The notes under the pieces are model-generated. The model had not been told where the DNA came from. It did no database searches and saw nothing but the letters and a program-made list of their open reading frames with translations. Shown here piece by piece: positions 24,046-38,127 of a stretch of DNA of 64,000 nt; the stretch's first letter is position 1; each line of letters opens with the position of its first letter. Source of the DNA: Cardinalis cardinalis (Eukaryota > Chordata > Aves > Passeriformes > Cardinalidae); assembly GCA_014549065.1 (NCBI GenBank), contig JACDOX010000007.1:5511034-5575033 (forward strand), given 5' to 3'. The position numbers were made by a program, and so were the translations under genes.

Positions 24046-24429
24046 AACATCTCCTGGAGGCTCTCCCTTCTCTTCCCTCGTTCTCCAGGAACNTGAACAA
24101 CAGCTACAGACATACCCAGGAGAGTGAGGCGGAGGACAGAAAGGTCTGGGCAATGCCCTTGCCCAAACAGAATGGTTCCTTNTACTGCAGCACATGGACA
24201 GGAGCTCTTCCGTCTTCCCAGAGCTGGCCCATATAGCAGAGCCACCTTCACACTCACTCTGTGCTCACAGAAGATCAGCTTGTNTTCAGGAGTCATCTTT
24301 TCACCCCGCAGAAGGGCAGTCCCAAGGAAAGGGGCAGGGGGTCAGTCACTGGATTGGGGAGCCCTAATGTCAACACCAAGGAAAAAAGTAATGAGAGGGA
24401 AGGCAAAGGGGTGAAACTGTGCAAGGAAT

Positions 24430-25565
24430 GAAAAGGAAAGCGCTGGACACGCTGTAGTTATGAGATAATGGAGGAAATGTTATTTGCTAGAGAAATGTGG
24501 AACCCGAGGTTAAGGGGCAGCAGATGTAAAGTAAACAAACACATCTGAGCTTATATTCTTGCTTTTCTACCATCCACTGAAGAACTAATTAATGAAAAAT
24601 CTGGCAGCTTGGATTTCATTGTCTGGGGAACAGACCACAGGAAAATGTGTAAAATTTTGGCAGTGTTTTAGTCATAAGGTCAGTCCAGGAAAAAGAGTAC
24701 TGTAGCCCACTTAGTTACTTTGCCCAAGGAATTGACATTAAAATTGTCTGCATTTTTAACAATCAGCAGAGCTGAGGCTATGCCCTCCATTCAGAAGGTC
24801 AGAAATTAGCTCACAATTCAAGGGGGTGTTTCACCTTATATCAAAAAATCATTGTATCTAACAGAAATCTGGGTTTGTTTGTATTTTTAAGAACTACAAT
24901 AGTATGGCAAGAAAGGAGAAATAAATGGGAGATATATAAGCGGGAGAACACTGATATATTCTATTAGTGGAGACAATAATATGCAAATAGTCAGCAAGTA
25001 AGAAGAGAGGCAGTGTAGAGAGCTCATACTTAAACCTAGGAATAAGGACACATTATTAGACCAGTTTTTGTTATAAGTGCTTTCTCATGATTTGAAACAG
25101 TAAGGTATTTTCATAAAGTATCCTGTTGATTTTGTATGGGGGAGAGTGTTTCCTACAAATGCCACAATGCAGGGAAAAGCTACTGATGTAAAGAACCCCA
25201 GTGTGGATATTCTGAAAACTAAGGCTGCTAAATAAAGGAAAAGGGATATTTGAGGGAGTGACAGAGATACTATTGCTCCTTCCTCATTGTTAATCTTGAT
25301 ATTTATTTAATTAAACATATCCTTTGTTGCAGCAGAAAAGAAGCAGTGGCAGAATTGGCTTTTGCCTCCACCAGATTGTTGCAGAACCTGGGAACTTTGC
25401 CAGTACAATTACAGTGAAGTTGGCTGTGCAGTATGTGAGGCCTCAAACCCAAATCTGGATAAACTGAGGCATAACTGTATCCTCAAATGGAGGATGAGGC
25501 AATCTTTCCAAGCATATACTTACTATAGATTTTTCACTGGGAATATACCTTGTCTTTGCTCAAAA
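24430..25565. other. Gene-free unique sequence
   Basis: AT-rich non-coding sequence without recognised repeats or genes. Confidence 0.5.
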
Positions 25566-25702
25566 CATAAAGTCCGAGTTCAAGGTGCTGTACCTGGGTT
25601 GGGGCAATCCCAGACATGAGCACAGGCTGAGAGAAGACCTCCTTGAGAGCAGTCCTGCAGAGGATATGGGTGTTCTTGAGGACAAAATGTTTAGAGGCAT
25701 GT
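25566..25702 (+). mobile_element. CR1 LINE internal fragment
   Basis: TTCAAGGTGCTGTACCTGGG then TTGGGGCAATCCCAGACATG, ACAGGCTGAGAGAAGACCTC, TTGAGAGCAGTCCTGCAGAG and GATATGGGTGTTCTTGAGGA follow the CR1 region just downstream of the reverse transcriptase palm (consensus ...VLHLGRGNP...YRLG...WLESSPEEKDLGVLV). It has neither the 5' part nor the 3' end, so it is an internal remnant. Confidence 0.8.
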
Positions 25703-26579
25703 AAGTACAGAGGAAGACACAGGGTGGAAATTCCATGTGTTCGCATCTAAGAACAAGAGAAATATGTTCAGCCTTTTCCATAACATGCTGTGAAGGCATC
25801 ACTGACAGGAAGGGAAAAGGAAGTGGGCAACTGCAGGGCAGGGAGTTCTCAAATATGACTAAAGTCAATGTCCCCTGACAATTTTAGCATTAAAAAGGGA
25901 AAAATGGGAAAACCAAGGTCAGCCTCCTTCTTTGAGGTGTAAAGCAAGCAGTATTGCCGTGTTTCTGCTCATCTGCTTCCAGCTTTCTGAGTGAGCGGCC
26001 CCACAACAATGATCTGATGCTCTCAGTGTTACTAAAATGGAATCCAGATATTAATGCCTCATGTGCACAGGGTCACATGTTGCTTTTGGGACACCACGGG
26101 TAAGGTAAAGATGGACAAGCCTGAACAGACTGCACAGCTGAAATACAACCCTTTGTGATCGTATCCATCACATGTTTTTTCCAGGGGGAAAGGCATGATC
26201 AGCNGGGATGCTAAGCTTTTTAACCTTGAATGACATCCTGTGATAAGCCTGGGCACATAGGAAAAGAAAGNGGCAATGGCTTCCACCCACCAGAAGTCTT
26301 ATATTTCCACAGTGCTGAGGCTGTGATAATTATGATACATCCAGCTGGTGCTATTATTCAACCATTCCTGAAGGAGAGGCCTGGTCTTAAGCTGCATAAA
26401 GATTGCTACAAAACTTCACAGTGGCCAAAAGTTAATTAATAAAAAGCAGTTAGCTATTCATNTGAATGGCAGGAACAACTTCCAGAGCCATGTGATTATA
26501 TTTGCATTCAGTGCAGTGCTTAAGATGCCTCGCTGGTGGGCCAGAAGCCCACTGTGCTAAGTGCTGCATGAAACGGGTG
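25703..26579. other. Gene-free unique sequence
   Basis: No gene or repeat recognised after the CR1 remnant. Confidence 0.5.
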
Positions 26580-27730
26580 AATGGAAAAAGGAGAGAACAA
26601 ACTCATAGTGGCAGTTGTCAGCCTGCTTTTGGAGGAACAGTTGTTGCAGTTGAGCCAGTGCCAGTATAATACTTGCAGTGGGAAAAAGAGGGGAAAGAAT
26701 CACAGCAGCAAGAGAGCATCAGCAAAGGTGTTGGTAGGGGGAAAGCACTGAAGGTTGAGTGCAAATGCTGGTGAGTTGGAAGACCCCAGGTGAAGGGTTN
26801 TATCTCAGAGCAGTGGATAGTGCTGAAAGAGACTTGGTCACAGCTGGAATTTAACAGCAGAGGGAACAAAGAGATAACACANTTTGAGGGGTGGCTTCTT
26901 AGGTGAGAGGGGAGGTTGAGGCATGGATGCAGATAACAGAAAGATACAAGTGCAAATAAACCAACACCTATAGGATGGGCTTGTTATCTGCACACAGGTG
27001 TCCACATCCAAGGATGAGTGAGAGTGGAAAGAAGATGAGAAACTCCAAAAGGAATCTTTCCCAGGAGACAGAATCTGAGGAGAGCTGTGGCTGAGAAAAA
27101 TGTTGGAGCAGAGAAAGGGCTTGGATGCAGGGTTGTTAGAAAGAGCAGAAATGAGAAGGAAAAGAACAAAGAGATAGAGAAAGGGAGCAGGAAAAGAGGC
27201 ATCTTAATGAGAAGGTGATTTTTTTGGCAGTGACAGCAGAAAAAGCACGTCTCTGTTAGGGCTGGGAGAAAGTGTTTGGGTGTCTGCTGTAGGGTTAGAA
27301 ATGGTACAATCATTGAACAGACTGTCAGAGAAAAGAGGTAAAAACTGAGTAGAGAAGCATCAAGGCTGGATGTATTGCCATGAGAGGTTATAGAAGGAGA
27401 AAGTTATGAGGGCAGCAAAGAGGAGCGTGGGTATAGCAAGGCAGCCAGGATGGGTCAAATGTCATCAGAGGTGAGACAGAGTAAGGCCAAGGCAGGCTCT
27501 GGGTTTGTGTTACTCGGTGAGGTGAGAAGTGGGAAGAGCAGCAGACAGAAGTGTCTGAGTGGAAGAGAAATCATAGAAAAGGGCTTAAGCAGAGCAGGCA
27601 GGTGGCTGCTTTGTGTTTGTAAGCAGAGTTCTTGGGGAGTAACAAAAAAACTAGAGTTTCATCTGGGGGGAAAAGGAGAGCACTGTGAAGATTATTCTGG
27701 TACTTCTGTAGCCAGAGGGTAGCATTTTCT
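26580..27730. other. Purine-rich segment, + strand
   Basis: About 1.1 kb in which the + strand is dominated by A and G without being a simple repeat. By count, 48 of 60 bases at 27121-27180 are purines. Open frames on both strands are low-complexity products of this bias. No repeat family or gene is recognised. Confidence 0.6.
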
Positions 27731-30700
27731 TTGTAAGGGTACTGGAAGTGGCATAGAGTAAAAAGGGTAATGGAGATTTCTTAGAAGGGGCATGTGACAA
27801 TTAAATCTGAGGTAATAAGTTATATTTGATAATTTTATCTTAATNGTATGTTTTGTTACATTCATCTTTGTGGCAAAATTGTACATAGTGACCTTTTCTA
27901 CAGTGTCCTGTCCAGAACTGGGCTTTTCCAGTTTCTGGAAAAAAGGAACCTGGGTTAGACTGGCCACTCCTCAGTGCTTTCCTGAGCTTCTGGGCTTTGG
28001 TAGGATGGCTGGCTGTAGTTATTTTTAGGTGACATATAGATTTGCCTTTCTTCAGCCAGAATTTCCTTCTCGTTATCAGCCATGGTTTTCAGTCCTACTA
28101 GGTTGTCAATCTCAGATCTTCCCCAAACGCCTGGAACTATTCTTAAAACATGCTCTTAAGACTTCTCTTAGATTCCACTGTTCATACATCTTCTCTTTCT
28201 GCCTGTAGACCAGCTGTACTGGCTAGGATGTCATTATCAGAATCATCACACCAAATTTCTGTTAACACTCATAAAAATGCATGTTCTGTCAATGACTAAA
28301 AGTGTTCATTTTCCTTGCCTTTGTGTTCAGACAGCTTCCTACATTCATACTTTCCTTTTTCTTCTAAATCTTTCGCCTCAGACAGAGTTCATTTTTTGTC
28401 TTGCTTTTTATGTTAGAAACACACACCACGTCATTTGAGTTAAACAAAAAAGTCCCCTATTCCTCTTCCCTACACTGTTTGAATAGAGGCCTATGTAAGA
28501 AGCCCTGCCAGCTTTGAAATGGGAAGGCTGGTATTTTTTTTTTTTTTTGCTTACATGGAGATCATTTTAATCCAAACAGACTCTCATTTCGAAAGATATA
28601 AAGGACATTCCATTGCTTCTTGAGTCCAAAACACTCCTAAACTGACACATTTACCACTTGGTCTCAGTTTGCACAGCACAAAGCACATAAGAGTGCTTTG
28701 TCTGCGGTGTTATAATGCTGTTCTTTCAGAAAGCTGATAGTTCTCTAGCCTGAGCTTTGGCACGATCTGACTAACAAAGCCGAGCACATGGGCAGCAGGG
28801 TACATGTCTGAGGGATGCCTTGTGTCAGAGGCCTCAGTTTGTGATAGCGCTGGGTGACCCTTGTCCTTTCCACATGCCTTNGGCCAGTGCAAGACAACGT
28901 GAGCTACAATCAATCACAAGCATCCCTTACATGCCAAGACTTCAAGCCCAGATTACTATCATCAACAAATGCTTGAAGAGCCATTACAGGCTAATTGGGC
29001 TGCAAACACTACTTTCCTATCTGTAGGAGCGTGAGAAATTCAACCTCAGCATTAAAGGCCAAAACCTCAAGGAGGGGATCTGCTCAAGACACCATTTGTC
29101 TAGTGCCTAGCTGCTCTCTCCATGTTATTATTAATCATCTAAAGTGAGCGTGATTTGGACTGTCAGTCTTCCTGAAGAGAAAAAGTAACTTTGCCTGTCN
29201 GAGGCTGTTGATAGTTTCTTACCTGACAGTCGTGCTTGTGAGAAGGCAATCCTGCAGCTCTCTCCACAGTCTGCTCCAGCTCTGTGCAGCCCTTATTAAC
29301 ACACAGAGTATGACACATAGGTGCTGAAGTTGCCAGGTACTTCAGCATTTGGACTGCATACAGCTTCTGAACCTTACCAAGTGGGAATGTGTTTGAGAAT
29401 AGAATGAGAGGATTTGGCCAGAGAGCTGCTGAAAGGCTATCTCCCCTTCAAGGTGTGTGAGACACCTGGAGACCCCTGCCAGTCATGTAGATGGGGCAAG
29501 AAACATTCAATGAGTATCTGCATCAATGTTCATTCTGAGTGGTGTGAGAATGTGGCTGCAAGACCTTTCAACTGACCTTGCCTAGGAAGAAGTCTGAGCC
29601 TAGTTTGAGGGAGGCTGTTTTATTCCTTCACTTCAAGCATTAATGCATTCTGAGCCGTTTTACCCATGTGGCATGGGTTTCAACCAGTTCCTAACCCACT
29701 ACATTAAATGAGATAACAGTCCAGCTTTCAAATGTAAAATAAAATATTTTTTTTGTCTCAGCCACTCCCTACAATTTAAGAGTAGGTGAATATGGTTCAA
29801 AATATGGATTGAAATGGAAACGAGAACAAATTTTCACAGACAGGACAGACACCCAAAAACATTGTGTCCCAGAGTGTGAGGTAGATTGGCAGAATAGGGA
29901 CCAGAAAACAAAACTGTGTGGAGAAGAAAGAAAACAACCCTGTGGTTCTCTGAAAGGGGCAGTCCCCTCTGATGAAGAGACTCTGGAGGCAGCTGTCTCC
30001 CCTATCTGCGCCATGAGTGGGATGCACTCCTACTTCCTGTCTGAACAGAGAGATAACGTGAACAAGCCACTGTGACATTTGACATTTCTTTTAGTTTCCC
30101 TTTTTATAGCCAAACAGTGTGATTCACTAGGGTTCTTCTTGAAAGTGGAGAGCTGTGAAAAGAAAATTCAAGCGCTGGGCTCAGATATCAAAAGGTGACA
30201 TTCCCACCCTTGTGACTGTCTCGAGAAGGGCTGAGGGTATGTCTGCTTTGTAGTAGTTCCTACCTCGTTCTGCCCCATCATACATGCAAGACAGTTCCCT
30301 TATGGTTGCAGTTCTGCTTCCTTGACCCTTGTTGCACAGGAGTCTAATCTAGGCCAGACAAGGGAAAATAATTGTGTCTTGGTTTTTGTTCTGGTGCATT
30401 TGCTTTACAGTGCTCTGGAGCAAGCTCAGCTCATGCCCTCTCCTTTCAAAGTTATGTGAGTGGCAGGTGAAACACTGTGGAAGATGACAGATTTCAGTAA
30501 AAAAGCTTACATAGGTAGTCTGCCCACCAAAGCTTTTGAGTTGCCTACAGTCATCTGATGCATATAAAGTATTTAATTTAGCTAAGTAAAGATCTAGTTA
30601 AGTTTATCTTAAAGGTCTTCTTAAGACTTGGTAGAAGACACAGACCTCAAGTATCCATGACAGGTATGTAGCTGGAGATTTCAGAAATTAGAATGTCATT

Positions 30701-31149
30701 AAAACTCCTAGTTGTGAGTGATTCCCATATGCAGCATGCATGCCCATCACATAATACCTCAGTCAAGTCCTTTAAAGACAAGACAGGATGGGATGAACTG
30801 CCCAGTGTGCTGGGATTATCAGAGTGAGGAATGGCATGACCTGTGTGTGAACATTTCTGTGGTGAAGCTGTGCCCTATGGCTTTGCTGCTGCTGCATTTT
30901 GCTTGAGCATGTTGAGGCCTGTCTAGTCAATGCCATGCACAGCCACTCTATCTTTGTTCCCAGACACATCCTTTGTAGCTTTGACAGAGATTTTCCCTGT
31001 GTGGAAAAGGTGTGGGTATGTGCATGGAGCTACTGAAATGTCTCNTGAGTGTGGAACAAAGCAGGAAGCTGCTGGGCCCATGAAATTGTTGAATAATTTA
31101 AGTGGTATGTGACCTCTGCTGAACACAATTCCATCCTCTNATTCTAAGC
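27731..31149. other. Gene-free sequence with a pyrimidine-rich part
   Basis: From about 28020 to 28480 the + strand is pyrimidine-rich (44 of 60 bases at 28321-28380 by count), the opposite of the preceding segment. A run of 15 T lies at 28534-28548. The rest is ordinary unique sequence with no recognised gene; 28880-29010 reads like a conserved non-coding element (judgement only). Confidence 0.5.
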
Positions 31150-31272
31150 CAGGCTGGACACTGAGCAGGGCAAAGTTGATCAGGTCCATGTCCTACTGGC
31201 TTTTCAAAATCTTTAAGGATGTAGATTCCACAACTTAGTTGGACAACCTGTTCCACAATGCTCCAAATCTTC
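31150..31272 (-). mobile_element. CR1 LINE fragment, antisense
   Basis: GATCAGGTCCATGTCCTACT, then TTTTCAAAATCTTTAAGGAT, GTAGATTCCACAACTTAGTT and GGACAACCTGTTCCACAATG follow the reverse complement of the CR1 C-terminal coding region (consensus ...GGAGATTCCACAACCTCTCT GGGCAACCTGTTCCAG). The tail is missing or unreadable and the copy is strongly diverged. Confidence 0.75.
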
Positions 31273-33326
31273 TTTGTGTGTTTGTGCGTGTGTAAATGCA
31301 GAAAAAGGGGGTGACAGGAAGAGCAGGGAAAACACACAGAGGTGTGTGTGTGCTTATTCATGTACAGAGCTGTGCTCCTAAATTCTGGGTTTTTTTCTGG
31401 CAGGTGAAAAGAGCACACTGCCACTGGCAACCAGGGCAATAGCTGGATGGCTTTTAAAAAAATCTTCACATTGAGCAGAATTGCATGTTGTGATNAATGA
31501 GAGATTTTTTTAGAGAATATTCTTTTAGTTTGGGATTAGTCTTGCAGTTATGCAAGGATTCACTGCTTTTAAATAACTGGAAAAATTAGTGTCTTGAATC
31601 TCTTTCACATTTAGATCTATTGTCAGTTTATTAAATTCAGATTTATTACTAGCTTTCCTAGCCAAAAAATAGCTGTTAGCACACTATAACAGAGCATAAA
31701 TTTGAGTTCACTGAATCAAAGACATTATTAAAGAAAAAAATTACTTAATGACCTGTCTGATCTAATAAATCCTGCCATTCGCGTAAAACAAAGTGACAAG
31801 AATTTATGTCCACTAGAAGTGTAAAACAAAGGCAGTCATGGTGGTTGGGTTTCGAAATGGTTTCTTCAGCCAGCTGGTCTTTACTGTAGAACCTTGTAGG
31901 TAAAAATAAGGTAAGGANAGGAATGGCTGACTAAGCTGCTATTGAGATGATAGAGACATCTTCAGTAGCATTTAAATCAAAGTATCCAGATTTTTTGAGA
32001 CTTCTGAGGTTGTCTGTGGTTGTGCTTCATGCCTGTCAGAATCCTGTAGGCAAAAGACCTGCTTTTAAACTGCAGGCTTACAGTGTGAAAGGGAGCTGAT
32101 CACAGTCCCATTCAGGAAGGCCTGTTTAACAGCTTGACACGAGCTTGCTGACCACCAGCACTGGGTGCTGGTAAATCCGTAAAGTCACTTTTCCTCTTAT
32201 TTATCCATTAATAATATCTGACTGAAAATGTCTGAGTCTAGCCTGCCCACCACTTGCCTTGCAGCTGCTCCCTCCAACTACTGCAGTGGCCTTCATTTGT
32301 GGAAATAGAAACCGCCTCAATGACAGCCTCTTCAAAGCCTGGCTGAAATTTGCCTTATGCTGTTTTCTGACCTTCAGTGAGCCAGCAAAGAGCATGGGGC
32401 TGTCAGTTCCCTCCTGTCCTTGGTGAGCTGCCACTTGCATGGCACACCAGTTCACATGCTGTTTACTTTTCTGGAATGAAGAAAAATAAGAGAATGCTTT
32501 TGCATCTGCCACATACTTTTGCATTTACCAAGCACCTGCCATTCATTGTCAAGTCAAATAGTTAGCTTTCTACTTTTGCCATTAGGCTTGATTGTACAAA
32601 TGTACGATTCAAATTTCTTAAAATATTTGTGTGTATGTGCATATGTATGCATATTATGTTGTATATAAGCAAAAAGTAATTCTGAAGACCAGTTTCAGTT
32701 TAGTTCCAAAGCTTACATATGCCTAGAAAATTTCATACACCCATGGGCCATGCCTAAACTTCAGAGTCAGGCATGTATTTGTTCAGACTCAGACATCAGT
32801 CTTGTAACAGATGCCATGGAGAATCAAGTGAGTCTCTTCTTTTCTCCTGGAACAGCATTGCCCCAGGGCCATCCTTGAAGGCATCAGTAGAGACCCAAGT
32901 TTCTTTGTTTGATTCAAAGCATATCAGCAGAGTTTCATTGATTGAAATGTACTTTGGTTCCATTCATTCCCACTCATGTAGTGCTCCCTCATGGCAAGGC
33001 CTTGTAAGTATGGCTCAAGCATCATTGTTTCTGCTGTCACATCTGGGCTGAATTTTCCCAAGAGCATAAACACTCCAGGATGGGTTTCCTAGCACAGCTT
33101 CAAAGTGGGCATTCCCATGACAGCATTTCAAAGCACTTTCCTTTTTTTATCTTTCCTGAATTCTGAAACTTCTATGAGCAGCACAGTAATTCAAAAGCAA
33201 ACAACGTGCAGCCCTCAATTACTTCATCAAACTAGACCCATGGAGCTTTAGCACCCTTCCCATTTATTCCATGCTTTACAGCCTTCAGTAAGACTAATTC
33301 ATCATAATATCTCCTCAGGACTTCTC

Positions 33327-33364
33327 TGTGTGTGTGCGCGCCTGTGCCTGTGCCTGTGTGTGTA
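33327..33364. repeat. TG-rich repeat with CG core
   Basis: CTGTGTGTGTGCGCGCC followed by three TGTGCC-like units and a further TG run. The first part is strictly alternating pyrimidine and purine. Confidence 0.9.
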
Positions 33365-36300
33365 GGAGCAATGTGCCTGGAATAAGGGGTAATGGCAAAT
33401 CCAAGAGAGGGGATCTGTTCAGAGAGAAAATGAGAGAGGAAGTGAAACTGTTTTGTGAAGGGTCACAGGAGGTAATAGTGAGCTCATCAAGACTGGAAGA
33501 AAGAGGAAGCAAGTGGAGGACTTGGGTTCAGAGAGATAGTGCAAAAATGTCTCCACTTTCCTCAAGAGNGCAGGCTTTTTGTCTGGATGATTCCTTGCAA
33601 TAGCTTTATTCCTTCTAAGGCAGGGCATCCCCCATTGGCCCTCTTTACTTCTCTCTATACAATGCTGTAGGACATTTGGGAGTAGAGAAATTTTCCACCC
33701 ATAAGAAAAGAGCCCAGATGGCCTGGCAATGTTGAATTCCCTTGCCTCAGGGGCTGCATTGCTGTGTCTTTTCTGGTGATAATATGTCAAAATGCAAATA
33801 TAGTTGGATTTCAGGCCTCCATGTGGAGCTTTTGCCTAGGAAATGTAGCTGATGCTCACATCATACTTTCATGTATTTATTTTTGTTGGTAAGTTTGAAC
33901 ATATTTTTCTCAGCCTGTGGTTCTCTCCCTGCTGGTTGTACACATGTAGTGAATAATTCATTCCTGAGAATATAATTTCACTTCCTTAGTCCTGATGTTT
34001 TTCTTCTACATGTCCAGATGTGCTGGTCCATTAACATTCTTCTAATGTTAACATTAATGATAGCTGGATTTGCCACTGATGGCAGCTGCATTTGCCTGTT
34101 TCAGCTCAAGGTTCTATCAGTGGACACCTGCGTGCCTTGAAAGCACACCCCACAGGCAGAGATGTGATCTTAGGGTTATACTAGCTCTGTCTGCTGGCAG
34201 TTGTGCAATAGCAGACTTTGGGGAAAGAGACCAGTTAGTCCTCTGTGGCTTTCTCGTTTAAGGTTAACATCTGGCCAGCTGTAGAACTGATAGAAAACTT
34301 ATTCAGGTCAGTGTTGTCTTTTCCCAGTTAGTTCCAGTGTATCTTCCCGTATTTGAATGAGAGAAGGCATATCTAAAGTTGTGATACATAGGCAGGGTAA
34401 GTGAAAACATTTTAGGAACTAACTGCTATGAATTTTCAGTTGGTGGAAGCAAACATGAGCATCTATGTTTGAAAAGGCACAGCCAGGCATCGGGTCCATT
34501 TAGGTCTCTCCAGCCCTTTGCTGGAGCATCCATAAATCTTCACAGCTCCTTGTCCCTGGACATGGGCTCCATCAAGCAGAGTGGCAGCTATAGATGGCTT
34601 CAAGGCCCACCATGCCAGCAGCACCAGAGGGAGAAATTGAGAAAAGAAGAGATCTTCCATGCTGGAAGTCTGTCAGGCAGATCTAGAAAGGAGGAAGATG
34701 CTGCCCCTGAGAGCCAGAAGATCTGGGATTTTCCCCCACCATGAAGGCTTGTCTGGCTTGGTTTAGGGACAAATAAGAGAAAACGCATCTGAAGATCCCC
34801 CTTCTTCCATTGGTGATCTTGAAGAAAGAACTCCCAGACCACTCTGGCCCTCTTGAACCAGTCATTGATTGTTGTTTTTCTGTTTTAAAAAATAATTTTC
34901 TCACAAATTAAAAATAGCCCCCCAAAAGCCATNTTAATTTCCTTTATTTATTCCAGAAGTTGAATGTGCAGCAGGGTTTCCTGGTCACACATACATTTCG
35001 AAATGTATAGATGTATACTAAAAATATATTGTTAAAGCTTGATTTTTTGCTGTTTCTGAGGGAGAAGGCATATGGGATATAAGGAACATACTGAGCATGA
35101 AACATGAGTAAATAAAGAGTTTTAAGACTTACCACAAAGCTAATCCATACTCATGGGGTGATCTTTAACTTTTAATGAAAATAAAAGCACTTGTCCAGAA
35201 TTATCTGGTCCTCCAGTTAACAACAACCACAGGGAATGAAAGGAGAAATGTAATGTGTTTCAACAAGAGTGCACCCAAGTTTGTGGGTAGCAGTTTGCTC
35301 TGGCCCTGGGAGAAAGTGTCTGGTGGATGCAGAGTACAATAAGCATATGCAGAATTGTAGAAGTACTGACAAACTCTCAGTAGCATCCCCTACACTCACC
35401 CTCACTCCTTGAATTACTCAGTCAATTGAGGTGTCTGAAGAAAAGCACAAAAAAAAAAGACTGTCACAAGAAAGATAACGTGACAAATGGAAAAACATCA
35501 TCAGGTTTTACAAGCTTGTACCAATATTCCAGCCACTCAGCCTACCCAAAGATTCTTGCTTGCTTTGAAAAAAGACCTCTGTTAAAACATCAGACTTCTC
35601 AGATGGTCCATGCCAAATATTAATAGGGAGTAGGGCTTTGCCTTTCGAATCTGGCATACACATCAAGCTTGTGACATACTTGAAGACACCCTGCACATCA
35701 CATAATTCATTTGATATGGCTCCATTTAGACTGTCTTACACCCAGAGACACACAGTTGATCAGGTGCTGAATATGCATTATACCAAGAGGAATTGCAGAC
35801 ATGTCACACATCCAGACAGCCTCCAAAGAATAAGTGATGAAAATTGCATGCAAGGTCAGATGGGGGAGCAGTTGGATCATGGGCAGCAATTAGAACATCA
35901 AGAGAGGAAACAAAACATTCTTGTTGCAGGTCTCCTGTGTGGTTGCAGTTGATCTGTGAAATTCAGGTCACTTGCCAGGTTTGTGTTGCTACATTAAACA
36001 GCATTATAGGAGAAACAACATTGTACTGCACAAGGCTTAAAAATGAACTTTGTTGCGATACAAAATGACTATGAGAGCCAAAACTGAAGAAGAGAGACAT
36101 GTAACCTTTTGAAATAAATATACAATCTTCATTTCTAAATTAGAAGCAAAACCAACTGGGAGGAGAGTTTAAATTTACCTTACCCCCTCTTTCTGGGAGA
36201 AATTCTGACTGTTGGTTGAGGGGGCCAGAACCTGGGCCAGAAATGGTCACAGTTAAACCGAGAAGCATTAACTGAGCTGGAGTGTATCCCATGGCAATCA

Positions 36301-38127
36301 AGCAGCAGTGCAGGAATTTAAAATAAAAACTTCCAAAAAGAAAAGAGAAGCCAGCTGTGTCCACTGAGCATGGCATGAAGGGAGAAAGGCTGTGAAATTG
36401 GAAGACTCAGAAGAGGGTGCAGCAGTGTGTGCAGGGCTGGGTTTCNGAGGGGACCTGACGGCAGGATGCTGCCCTCACAGCAGGGAGNGAGAACAGGAGT
36501 GTGGGCTCTGTCCGCTCCGTGCAGTTCAGTGGGATCACAAATAATAGATTATAGACATCTGCCTGTTTGATGTGGGTGTGAAATTCTAAATTAGCTAACA
36601 AAATGGTGCTTTGTATTAATAACATGCATGCAATTTAGTCTATAATTTCCCTGAGAGAATGGCAAAGTTAAATAATTAATCATGCCTCAAAACAGGATTA
36701 TTATAGGGATTAAGAGGAAGAAATATAGCTGCTAAAATTAAAAAAGGAATGTAGAAACAATGCCTCCAAACCATGGCTGTTGTACATAGCATTTTACATG
36801 TTAGTTAAACTAGAAACAGCTGAAAATGAGTAATCTTGGATGCATCTATCAACCTCCCTCTTTAGTGAGGAGACTGATCTCTAAAACACTGCACAAAGAT
36901 CAACTGATGCTGTTGTTAATCACTCCTGAAGTGTCTGTGTCTGGGAAGTTTAGGGCATCTTCTCCTAGGGAAAAGGATGGGCTTTCACATGTTTTTCTTA
37001 GCAATGCACCAGGTCAGACTCAATTTTTTTTTGCTTTCATTTGAGTGGCTCTACTGATCATTTTTTATCTCCTCAGAATAAATGTGTGTATTTCCTTNGT
37101 GTTAATTTAACCCCTCTGATCTGTGCTATTTACTTGACTATTGACTTCATGNTTAACTTGCAGTATTATTTCATATATCACTTCATTTTAACATGTTTTT
37201 TCCCATATTTCAGTGAATCTGAAAACAGTTTTTAAAGTTTCCCAAATGGGCCAAAACCAAACTAGATAAATGCAAATTCAAGATGAATCAAAAAAACTTA
37301 CAGAACAGGTAGGTTTGAAAGCCATAGTGCTCGGTTATCCAGTCAGTGTGCATACTTCCCTGTTCGGGCCACTTTGTCTTTACTTCTTAACTCTGTTTAC
37401 TTCAGAATGACAGATAAATATTCCCTGGTGTCTTGTACTTCCTACAGAGTGGATCATCCACTCAGTACATGTAATTCACCTCCAGTGTTGCAAAGAACAG
37501 CAGCAGAACAAATTTAATTTGCGGTGTATGTCTCTAAAAGGAAAGTATTTTTAAAGGAGAACAAAAGGGAAGACACTGGATTTAGTGAAGGCATGTTAAC
37601 CCATGGCAATCTCTTTTGCTCACATTCAGAAATCATACCATNGATACTCACAGTTGCTTGAGCTGCTGCATGCACAAATTCCTCAGCAATGACTGAAGTC
37701 AGTGGAAGTGTTGCCATTGCTTTCAGTGTAGCCAAGTTACCATTATATGTTTCCCAGGGCTTTTCTTTCCTCCCAGATGTAAATCTCTAGCATATACAGT
37801 TGCAAAAGCAGTTTTTGCAGGGAGCAGAGTGCCAATAATGTTGGTTCTGACTTTTAGANAATAGAATGTTTCCAAGAGAAAAATGTATTTGACTCAGAGC
37901 AATGTTAATTCTGTACATACTCATATGAACATAAATATTGCAGGTATTTGTCATGATGACCAATTATTGTTCTTGCAAATTGATCTACATGGCCCGAAAC
38001 AGANGAAGAAAGGATCTGCCTGCTGCATTGCTGTCTCATTATCTGTGCTCATGCCCAATTCTGTTTTGAGCATGTTCCCCATCTCCTGAGAGCTGTGCTG
38101 TGTGGTGGGAGCTCACACGTGTGACAG

